From Thalassobius vesicularis (GTDB lineage: Bacteria > Pseudomonadota > Alphaproteobacteria > Rhodobacterales > Rhodobacteraceae): a DNA stretch of 64,000 nt. Both the position numbers and the translations under genes were made by a program. This document shows positions 33,648 to 43,200 of this stretch, in pieces. The notes beneath the pieces were generated by a model. The model ran no database searches. It was not told the DNA's origin and saw nothing but the letters and a program-made list of their open reading frames with translations. The stretch spans positions 682,001 through 746,000 of the forward strand of contig NZ_SSMD01000001.1 in NCBI RefSeq assembly GCF_004799325.1. Direction: 5' to 3'. Within the stretch, counting starts at the first letter, position 1; every line of letters begins with the position of its first letter.

Positions 33648-36134
33648 TTAGCCAAACACGAAGTCCGCAGCCCCCAGATCGGCCAGTGTCAGACCCTGCA
33701 GCAGAATCAAGTCGCCCCCGTATCCGATCCATACGCCCCCGTTGCCGGTGCTCAGGCTCAGGTCGGACAGGTTGCTGGCGCCGGTCAGATGGAGGCGGTC
33801 CTGGCCCGGGGTGAAATCGCCGATCGTGTCCTGCCCCGAGCCGGGAGCAAAGACGAACAGGTCCGCCCCGGCTCCGCCCCAGATCTGATCGGCCTGCGCG
33901 CCGCCGCCCAACGTGTCGTCGCCCAGCCCACCCCAGAGCGTATCGCGCCCCGCGCCGCCCCAGACCTGATCATTGCCGGTGCCACCGCCCAATGTGTCCT
34001 CTCCGGCGCCGCCATACAGGATGTCGTGGCCGTCGCCGCCCCAGACCTCGTCATTCTGGCCGTCGCCGCCCAGCAGATCGTCGCCCAAACCGCCATAGAC
34101 CAGATCGTTTTCCGACCCGCCCCACAGCGTGTCATTCCCTGCGCCGCCGCCCATCCTGTCCCAGCCCTGACCGCCATAGATCAGGTCCTGCCCCTCGGCC
34201 CCCCAGATCGTATCGGCCTGAGATCCGCCGCCCAGCTGATCGTTATCCAGCCCGCCAAAGATCAGATCGGCCCCCGCATCGCCCCAGATCGTGTCGTTGC
34301 CCGCGCCGCCCCCCAGCGTGTCCGCGCCATCCTCGCCATAAAGCAGGTCAGCCCCGGTATCGGCCCAGACCTGATCGTCGCCGTCGCCGCCCCAGATCTG
34401 GTCATCGCCCCAGCCGGCATGGATCAGGTCATTGCCGCCATCACCGCGGATCGTGTCATTGCCAGCCCCGGCCCCGATCGTGTCAAAGCCCCAGCCACCC
34501 TCGATCAGATCGTCGCCATCGCCCGCCCAGACCTGATCGTGTCCGCCGCCCGCGTTGATCGTGTCATTGCCGTCGCCGCCGGTCAGCGTGTCGCCATCGC
34601 GCGAACCGGTCAGGGATTGCCCCACCGGCTGTCCCAGCACCAGTACCCGGTCCGGGCCCAGGAAATGACTGCCGATCCCGCTCAGCGGCTGGCCCGAGGC
34701 GGTCTGGATCACCAGCGTGTTCTCGCGGAACGTAATGATCGCGCCGGTGCGCGTCGGTGTGATCGTCAGCTGCGCCGGGTCGCGCAGCATCGGCCAGTCG
34801 GACAGGTCCAGCCGGTCGTTGGCCGGGTCGAAATCGGTGATCGTGGCGCTGTGCCCGCCCGAGGTCAGTACGAACAGATCGGCCCCCGCACCGCCCGTCA
34901 TCACCGTGTCGCCGTCACCCGCCACCAGGATGTCATTGCCGCCCCAGCCGCGCAGGGTTTCACCCCCCGAGGCGATCAGCAGGTCGTCGCCCGCACTGCC
35001 CTGCGCCCCGCCGGTCAGCACCTGGCCCAATCCGTCCAGCGGGATCGAGAATTGCGACAGCCCCACCTCGTCGTCCGACGAGACGAAAACCTGGATCTGG
35101 TCGCCCACCCGCTGCGCCGCGATCTGGCCGACATCCATCAACCCCAGACCGTCGGGATGGGCCAGGCTTTGCAGATGCACCAGGCGACCGTCAGGCAGCA
35201 GGGTGAACAGGCTCAGCCCGTCATCGGCCCCGCCGGCGACGACAAAGACCTGGCCCTCGGCCTCGACCACGGCCAGCGATTGCACACCGCCAAACCGGGT
35301 GTGGAGCGTGTCGATGACGTGATCGGCGGGGATCAACTCTCCGGTAGTGCCCAGCTGCATCACGCTGAGCGAGCTGCTGCCCGCTGCCGCAAGGATCACC
35401 CAGGTCGCGCCAAAGGCCTGCACCACCTCCATCGCGGTGGGGGTGGCGATACCCAACCCCTGCTGCGCGCCCATCGTGTCGGTAGTGCTGAGCGCGCCGG
35501 TGACGGTATCGACCCGGAAACACGACACGCCCTGATGGCCCTGATCGGCGGCCAGCAGAAAGGTGTTGCCCGACACCGTGACCGAGGTCATCGCCACCGT
35601 CCCCAGCAGCCCGGGCACCGCGCCGCCGGATTGCTGGACCAGACTGTCGCCCTGCGTGGCATAGGTGGCCAAGGCGCCCGTTCCCTCATCAGCCACATAA
35701 ACTGCCAGCCCCGATTGCAGGCTGACCGAGGCCACCGCGCCGATCGCCTGCGTGCCGCTGGTCAGGTTGCCGGTTTGCACTCGCGCGCCGATGCTGCCAT
35801 CGGCCCCCAGCACCACGGCCTGCAACATCATGGCCCCGCCAAAGACCAGCAGATCCTGTCCGTCCGCGTCCAGAAACGACAACGCGCCCGAGATCACCTC
35901 GGGCGCGATTGCGCTGTAATAGAGACTGTTTTCCCAGGTGGCCAATGCACCCTGTTGCAGGGCAAAACCGCTTAGCCCGCCGCCGGCGCCGGTCGTTGCA
36001 TAAAGATAGGAGCCCGTGTCCAGGGTCACGATCCGCAGATCGCGCAAGTCCATATCCAATAGCTGTTGCCCCGTCCCCACGCGGCCCTGAAACTGCAGCG
36101 GCATAGCCCCTGTCCCCATCGATTCACCCGACAC
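33648..36134 (-). CDS. RTX protein with N-terminal beta-propeller-like region
   Basis: The product has up to 828 residues. The start is ambiguous: GTG at 36134, ATG at 36119 (MGTGAM) or ATG at 36104 (MPLQFQGRVG, behind GGGGACAGGGG). Residues ~20-360 are repetitive beta-strands (SLYYSAIAPE, LAVYVADEGTGALATYA, TFLLAADQGHQGVSCFRVD, WVILAAAGSSSLSVMQLG, VFVVAGGADDGLSLFTL) resembling a lactonase-type beta-propeller. Two RTX blocks follow (~380-425 and ~515-775), the second with the same DQVWGG/DTLWGG/TLGGG triplets as the other RTX proteins. The C-terminus ends LGAADFVFG. It is probably a secreted adhesin or matrix component and lies just upstream of wza in the same direction. Confidence 0.85.
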   Translation of the reverse strand: MSGESMGTGAMPLQFQGRVGTGQQLLDMDLRDLRIVTLDTGSYLYATTGAGGGLSGFALQQGALATWENSLYYSAIAPEVISGALSFLDADGQDLLVFGGAMMLQAVVLGADGSIGARVQTGNLTSGTQAIGAVASVSLQSGLAVYVADEGTGALATYATQGDSLVQQSGGAVPGLLGTVAMTSVTVSGNTFLLAADQGHQGVSCFRVDTVTGALSTTDTMGAQQGLGIATPTAMEVVQAFGATWVILAAAGSSSLSVMQLGTTGELIPADHVIDTLHTRFGGVQSLAVVEAEGQVFVVAGGADDGLSLFTLLPDGRLVHLQSLAHPDGLGLMDVGQIAAQRVGDQIQVFVSSDDEVGLSQFSIPLDGLGQVLTGGAQGSAGDDLLIASGGETLRGWGGNDILVAGDGDTVMTGGAGADLFVLTSGGHSATITDFDPANDRLDLSDWPMLRDPAQLTITPTRTGAIITFRENTLVIQTASGQPLSGIGSHFLGPDRVLVLGQPVGQSLTGSRDGDTLTGGDGNDTINAGGGHDQVWAGDGDDLIEGGWGFDTIGAGAGNDTIRGDGGNDLIHAGWGDDQIWGGDGDDQVWADTGADLLYGEDGADTLGGGAGNDTIWGDAGADLIFGGLDNDQLGGGSQADTIWGAEGQDLIYGGQGWDRMGGGAGNDTLWGGSENDLVYGGLGDDLLGGDGQNDEVWGGDGHDILYGGAGEDTLGGGTGNDQVWGGAGRDTLWGGLGDDTLGGGAQADQIWGGAGADLFVFAPGSGQDTIGDFTPGQDRLHLTGASNLSDLSLSTGNGGVWIGYGGDLILLQGLTLADLGAADFVFG

Positions 36135-36215
36135 CAGGGTCAGCGAGGGACAGGGCCCGCAGCAGTGCGCAAATGGGGCAAGATCGGGGTTTTTGCCGAC
36201 AATCCGATTTGGATT

Positions 36216-36620
36216 TTAGCCAATCTGCGCCAGAAAAGCCGCCTGCAGATCCAGCGCGCCCGGGTCGTCCGAGGCAGCGATCTGCCCGGCCACGGCGCGT
36301 TCGGCGACAAAGCAGGCCTGCACGTGACGACGAAGAACGGTGTCAGCCTCCAGCAAGGCCTCGGGGGTCAGTTCGGTCCAGCCTTGCGGTGTTTTCCACG
36401 GCAGGGCCGCATCGATCAGCCCCGCGCGCACCCCGGCGGCGGCGCTGGCGATCTGGGCCTGGCTGTCGCGCGTGCTGGCCAGCGAATGGCCATCCGCCAG
36501 CGTGATCCCGGCAGTTTCATGCATCCAGCGGATCTGGGCCAAACTATCCAGCATCTCGCTACGGGCAATGGTCAGCTTGTCCTGTGCGGAGATCAGGGTG
36601 GAAAAGTCGATATTGCTCAT
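36216..36620 (-). CDS. Small phage-tail-associated-type protein (DUF4376-like)
   Basis: The 134-residue protein has no signal peptide. Its central segment, WKTPQGWTELTPEALLEADT, and the following HVQACFVAERA resemble the DUF4376 family found beside phage tail-fibre genes. The rest is helical (LTIARSEMLDSLAQIRWMHE). It ends a three-gene minus-strand cassette with 36617 and 36949, its ATG overlapping the stop of the preceding gene by 4 bp. The assignment is from pattern only and the function is unknown. Confidence 0.7.
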   Translation of the reverse strand: MSNIDFSTLISAQDKLTIARSEMLDSLAQIRWMHETAGITLADGHSLASTRDSQAQIASAAAGVRAGLIDAALPWKTPQGWTELTPEALLEADTVLRRHVQACFVAERAVAGQIAASDDPGALDLQAAFLAQIG

Positions 36621-36937
36621 ACTGTGATCTCCTCGGCGGGGGCTTCATAGGGCGGCAGCGTGACCGGCCCGTCCTCCACAAGTGTGACTGGCGCGGGAAA
36701 CAATGTTTCGGGGGCAGCATGGACGCCATGCGGCAGGATCAGGGTCAGGTGTACCTGACCATCCTGACGTTCGACATCCGAGCCCAGCCAAGCGCAGGCC
36801 ACAGCGGCCTGTGGCAAGGTTGCACCCTCGGGCAATGCCGAGAAGTCGAAGGCCTCGCCATTGATGATCAGCGTCTCGCCGGATTTGTGTAGGCTCAGAG
36901 CCACATCCTGGCGCATCGGTGTAAAGGTGATCTGCAT
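36617..36937 (-). CDS. Small hypothetical protein of the tail-like cassette
   Basis: The 106-residue protein (MQITFTPMRQDVALSLHKSG) contains the short turn INGEAFDFSALPEGATLP and a beta-rich end rich in Pro and Glu. That pattern is seen in small proteins between tail-fibre genes of alphaproteobacterial prophages. It has no signal peptide or membrane segment. It overlaps the DUF4376-like gene by 4 bp and follows the DUF2793 gene after 11 bases, so the three are translationally linked. The function is unknown. Confidence 0.65.
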   Translation of the reverse strand: MQITFTPMRQDVALSLHKSGETLIINGEAFDFSALPEGATLPQAAVACAWLGSDVERQDGQVHLTLILPHGVHAAPETLFPAPVTLVEDGPVTLPPYEAPAEEITV

Positions 36938-36948
36938 TGGGTTTTTCC

Positions 36949-38037
36949 TTAGAACCAGCGCCCGACTGCCAGGCAGCGGACATGGATCGTGCGCTCGGTC
37001 AGAGCAATGGGCGACACGACATAAAGCGTTGAGGGGAAGTTGTTGATGTCACCCGATCCGCCGATCAGCATGCCAACACTGTAATTCGAGATATATGCCA
37101 TCAGCGTATATGCGACATCCGTCGCTGCCACGCCGGCAAACTCTGCGGGCAGCGTGGCCTGCCCAGCCATCAGATTGGCCGAGCGGTATTGGCCAAAACT
37201 GCCATAGGCCACATTGATATCTTGTCCGAACAGGGCAAAATTTTTACTGCAGATTTGCGTTCCGTCTGCAAAGCGGACATAGGCGCCATTTGCGTTCTGG
37301 CCCCGCTCAATCACAGCACCAGTGGGCTGGCCGCCGGTTTGCGCGACTCCGCCCAGCAGGTTGCCGCGATGATAGGCGGTTTTGCCGCTGACCGTCAGAC
37401 CTGCAGGGGCCGCGACGTTGCCCGTGGCGGGGTCAATGGTCAGGGCCTGGGTCCAGGTGGTGCCATTGGGGCTGACCTTCACCGAAAACCCGGTGCTGCC
37501 GGCCAGACCCATCTCGGCATGGCCCGACCAGCCGCTTTGAAACAGCACCGAGGCGGTATTGCCCGCCCCGGCCTTGTTCAGGATCAACCGGTGATCGGCG
37601 CCTTCATGAGTCAGCAGCGTGGCCGGGGCCGAGACCGCCAGACGGTTGGTCGCGTCCGAGCTGGTATTCACCCCCAGCCCGTCCAGATTCTGGCTCTGAC
37701 CCGCTACGATCCGCCAGGCGGTACCATCCCAGATCCGCTGTTCCGCGCTGCCTGCCAGAGTGGCGCTCCAGCCCGGTTGCGGGGCGGAAAAGGTCCAGCC
37801 GGTGTCCTCGCGCAGGGCCAACATGTCGGCCTGACCGGCCCAGTCGCCGGTGGGTGCTGTGCCCAGGGCAAAGACCTGCCCCGTCACCGGCAGCGCGGGC
37901 GGGGTGTTTTCGTTGAACCCCTGCACGCTGAGCTGCACCAGCATGTCCAGCTTGCGCAGGGCCTCGTTATGGGTGACGTGTTTCTGGGCCTGGGCGGGCT
38001 CCAGATAGGGCAGCTCGAGCCGCGAAGACAGGGGCAT
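36949..38037 (-). CDS. DUF2793 tail-fibre-like protein
   Basis: The 362-residue protein starts with the DUF2793 signature LPYLEPAQAQKHVTHNEALR and continues VFALGTAPTGDWAGQADMLA and WDGTAWRIVAGQ, as in phage or gene-transfer-agent tail-fibre-like proteins of Rhodobacterales. The C-terminal part (TGAVIERGQNANGAYVRFAD, then a beta-rich tip) resembles a receptor-binding end. No capsid, terminase or tail-tube gene is near, so this is not a prophage. It starts the three-gene cassette and is divergent from glf across a 170-bp gap. It may bind glycan, but that is an inference. Confidence 0.83.
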   Translation of the reverse strand: MPLSSRLELPYLEPAQAQKHVTHNEALRKLDMLVQLSVQGFNENTPPALPVTGQVFALGTAPTGDWAGQADMLALREDTGWTFSAPQPGWSATLAGSAEQRIWDGTAWRIVAGQSQNLDGLGVNTSSDATNRLAVSAPATLLTHEGADHRLILNKAGAGNTASVLFQSGWSGHAEMGLAGSTGFSVKVSPNGTTWTQALTIDPATGNVAAPAGLTVSGKTAYHRGNLLGGVAQTGGQPTGAVIERGQNANGAYVRFADGTQICSKNFALFGQDINVAYGSFGQYRSANLMAGQATLPAEFAGVAATDVAYTLMAYISNYSVGMLIGGSGDINNFPSTLYVVSPIALTERTIHVRCLAVGRWF

Positions 38038-38096
38038 GGCGCTCTCCTCTGATTGGATGGCGCCAGATGTATCGCGCGGCCCCTTCCCGGGCGTGA

Positions 38097-39350
<1,254 letters not shown>

Positions 39351-39353
39351 GCG

Positions 39354-40049
39354 TTATTTCAGGTGGGTCAGCCGCTTCTTGGACAGGGCGGCGACGGTCT
39401 CCAGGTCGAACGGCTCTTCCAAGAATTGGAACAGCGGCTCAAAGGCTTCGGGCGTGCCTGCGTAATCCTCGAACTTCACCGCAAAGGCGCGCTTGGGATA
39501 GCGTTGCAGCGCGCGCTCGAACAGATCCTCGGCCTTTTCCAGCTCGGCAAAGACTTCGGCCTTGTCCCAGGTCTTCCACCACCCCGAGCGCGCCACGTCC
39601 TCGTGGTTGCGGGTGTTGAAGATCAGCCGGGTTTTCGGAAAGAAGCGGGTGATGAAATCCAGGCTTTGCCAGAACATCGGCTCGGTCGCGTGGAACCGGA
39701 TTTCCTTGAACCCCGCGACGCGGGTGCCTTGCGGCGGGGCCAGCACGTCGCGCACGAACATGTTGGCCAGGGTCCGGCCGTAGATCTCGGGCTTGATGTT
39801 GCCCACCCCGTACCAAGGCTGCGAGGGATCGTCCGGCGTGCCTTCGGGCAGGACGTTTTCAACGGCCATCGTCGCCGCACGCCAGGACTGCGCCAGATGC
39901 GGCAGCATGTTGTGATTCTCGCCGCGGATGCAGTAGCCCGGGATCGAGTTCAGGATGTTCTGGAGAAGCGTAGAGCCGGAGCGCCCGTAAGTCACAATGA
40001 ACACAAAGCCGTCTTTGCAATTGTTCAGGTGGGGAAACCGATCTCCCAT
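39354..40049 (-). CDS. Sulfotransferase family protein
   Basis: This is a probable PAPS-dependent sulfotransferase. The start is taken at the ATG at 40049 (MGDRFPHLNNCKDGF), which has GAGG five bases upstream; upstream in-frame starts at 40088 and 40172 add sequence without family resemblance. The 231-residue product has the 5'-phosphosulfate loop FIVTYGRSGSTLLQNIL and the 3'-phosphate region RLIFNTRNHEDVARSGWW. The C-terminal FAVKFEDYAGTPEAFEPLFQ matches the usual end of the family. It is divergent from the giant glycosyltransferase and is one of five sulfotransferases in the window. Confidence 0.87.
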   Translation of the reverse strand: MGDRFPHLNNCKDGFVFIVTYGRSGSTLLQNILNSIPGYCIRGENHNMLPHLAQSWRAATMAVENVLPEGTPDDPSQPWYGVGNIKPEIYGRTLANMFVRDVLAPPQGTRVAGFKEIRFHATEPMFWQSLDFITRFFPKTRLIFNTRNHEDVARSGWWKTWDKAEVFAELEKAEDLFERALQRYPKRAFAVKFEDYAGTPEAFEPLFQFLEEPFDLETVAALSKKRLTHLK

Positions 40050-40251
40050 CCGGGCCTCTTTCGTCTTTACTGTCGTTTTCCGGCCCATGGCACCGGAAAC
40101 CTGCCTGCTTTCTCGCTCGGCCGAGACATACAGCCCACACCGAACCATGACCAGTTGGATTTTCCCGATCATGGCGCCGGGATCAAGTCTGGCTTCGTGC
40201 CGCGGTGGCCGTTAGAACGAAAGAAGCTCTTGTTTCGACGGTGTTCTTCTC

Positions 40252-43200
40252 GTGTCTGCCCCCCTGATCTCGGTGATTGTCCCGGTCCATGACGTGCGTG
40301 ATCACGTCGCTGCCTGCATTGCCAGCCTGCGCGCCCAGACCCTGCCCGATTTCGAGGCAATCGTGGTCGATGACGGATCGACCGATGACAGCGCCGAGGT
40401 GGCGCTGCGCGCAATCGACGGGGATTCGCGGTTCCGGCTGGTGCGGCAGGACAATCGCGGCCTGTCGGGTGCGCGCAACACCGGGCTGGATCTGGCACGC
40501 GGTGCCTTCATCGCCTTTGTCGACAGCGACGACCGGGTCGCCCCCGGCTATCTGCAGCAGATGTGGCAGGTTCTGGACCAGACCGGCGCCGATTGGGTCG
40601 CCTGCGCCATCCGGTTCTGCTTTCCGGGCGGCGTCAGCTCCTGCCATTCGGGCATTCACGGGCAGGCGGCGCAGCACAGCTCGGGGCGGGTGGCGCGGTT
40701 CGTGCTGGCCGATTGGGGTGATGCGATCCGGCATTTCCCCTCGGCCTGGAACAAGCTTTACCGCCGCTCGCTGATCGAGGGGCTGCGCTTTCCCGAAGGC
40801 ACCTGGTTCGAGGATCACGGCTTCTTCTACCGGGCCGCCGCGCGCACCGATCACATCGCCCACTTGGCCGAGCCGCTGTACCTGCAGACCCGTGGCCGTG
40901 CGGGCCAGATCACCGGCACCGACAGCGAGCGCGTGTTCGAACAGTTCGCCGTGCTCGAGGATATGCGCGCCCTGATGGCGCAGGGCCATCCCGGTGGAAC
41001 CGAAGCGTTCGAGAAGATCGCCTCGCGCCTGTTGTTCGAACGCTCGACCGCGCTGCGCGATCCTGAGCGCCGCGCCCGTTACGCCCACGCCTGCGCCGAG
41101 TATCTGGCCGCGCACGGGCTGCGCTATGCGCCCGAGTGGGACCCGCATATCTCGCGCGGCTGGGGGCTGGAACTGGCGGGCGAGCTGCCGCTGAGCATCG
41201 TCCTGCCCTGGTCGGGTCAGCATCCCGACCTGCTGCGCGACAGCCTTGAGGCGCTGGCCCTGCAAGGCGCGCCGGGGCGCGAGATCCTGATCGTCTGCGA
41301 TAACGAAAACGCCGCGGATCAGGCTCGAAATGTGGCTCTGTTCCTGCCCAATGCGCGGGTGCTGGTGCAGCCCGGGCGCGGGCCCGGGGCGGCGCGAAAC
41401 GCCGGCCTGCAAGCCGCGCGCGGGGTCTTTGTTACCTTCCTGGATGCTGGCGACCGGCTGGCCGAGATGGCCCTGCACGACTGGGTCGACGGTGCGATCA
41501 AGGCGCAGGCGGATTTCGTCGTCTCGGCCTTCCGAAAGGGCATTGGCGAGGGCGACACCCATTGCGCCTTTCACCATGAAGAGGCTGTTTCGCGCGCGAA
41601 ACTTGCTGCCGCCGCCTTTGCCTTTAGCGGCCATGACGCCCTGCTGCTGGACGCGCAGCCCTCCTCGAAGCTCTATCGCCGCGCGTTCCTGCATGAAAAC
41701 GGCATCCGCTTTGGCTCCGGCCCCCTGCCCGGCTGGCAAGTCGCGCTGAAGGCCGCGCTGGCCGCGCCGGTTTCGCTGTATTTCCAGTGGCCGGGCTGCG
41801 ACGTGGACATGTCCGAGCCCGCCCGCAGCCAGTTCCACCGCCGCTGGTCCGCCGGGCAACTGGCCCGCGCGCTGGACCGGCTGGCCGCCACGCTGACCCC
41901 CGATCAGGCCGCCCGGCTGCCGCAAGGCTGGCGCCGCCGCCTGTTTGCCCGCGCGATCTGGGCGCAGATGTATTTCGCCCACCCCCGGCGCGGCCGCGCC
42001 GGGCAGGCGCTGTTTGCCGCCGCCGCAGGCTGGGCGGCGCTGTGGCGGGGCCAGACCCGGCATCGCACGCCGCTAGATCCCTATATGGGCCCACGCATTG
42101 ATCAGCTGCTGAGCGTTGAAGCTCTAATTCGTCGCACGCGGCCCGCAGCGGTTGCGCCCGCGCGGGCCAGCGGCCATAACTCGACTGATTTTTCAAAGCA
42201 CATACAGGATTCCAGGATGTTGTCTTTTGCCGTGCAAGGGGGCGCGCGGTTCCGCTACAAGGCCGAGTTCTCTGAATTCCCTTATGCGAACATTTCCTTC
42301 TACGACCGTGAGCAGGCCAATATCCTGTTCCACCTGTCGCTGCGCCAAGAGGACGGGCTGGCCGTCTGCAACAAACGCTCGGGCCAGGACTGGGCGCGCG
42401 AGATCCAGCAGAAAGTGACCCTGCCGCGTGCGGGTGTCTCCATCGAGGTCGTGTTTGCCCCGCCCGAGATCACGGTAACCCTCAACGGCGAGCCGCTGTT
42501 CCATTTCGGCAAGGGGCTGCTGCGCACGCGGTTCCCCGATCCCGACCGGATCGCCTATGTCGATTTCCAGGGCGGAATTGCGCCCGCCGGCATCGACGTC
42601 GACATCAGCCAGACCGGCCAGATCGATCAGGACCAACTGAGCCTGAACAGCCGCCTGGAACTGCGCGCCCGCCTGCTGTGCCCCGATCGTGACCCCGGCC
42701 TGGTGCTGGACGTGCCCGGCGTGGGCATGCCGCCGCGCGTGATCACCCGGCCCAGCCTGCACACGATCACCCATCAGGGCCGCCCGCATTGGGAAACCGA
42801 CCTGCGCGCGCTGCTGCCCGGCCGCCTTTGGGACAGCGTCGAGGAAGGCGCCCCCCTGGTGGTCAACCTGCGCTATCCCGACGGCAAGGCCGCCTGCCCG
42901 CCGCTGCGCGTCAGCCGCCCCGAGCTGGCCGCCCAGATCGAGAAGATCCTGCTGGGCCTGGACCTGAGCGCCGACGCCCTGACCGCGATGCAGGTGCTGG
43001 AGCATATCCGCTTTGGCGGCTTGCTGGGCCTGCTGTCGGACCCGGCCCGCGCCGCGCTGGCCACGGTGCAGCGCACCTATGGGCTGGCCGCCTTCCTGCT
43101 GCCCGAGGGGAGCAAGGCCGACGACATTCCGCAACAGCCCCTGCCCGTTCAGGCCGCGCCCGATCCGGTGGCGCAGGCCCATGCGCGCTTTGGCCGGATC

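Noticed and set aside
33789-35975. A 728-codon plus-strand frame opposite the minus-strand RTX gene
   Set aside because: It is an antisense shadow of the RTX repeats with no start context or domain.
36216-38037. A prophage
   Set aside because: Only tail-fibre-type genes are present; no integrase, terminase, portal, capsid or lysis gene is seen nearby.
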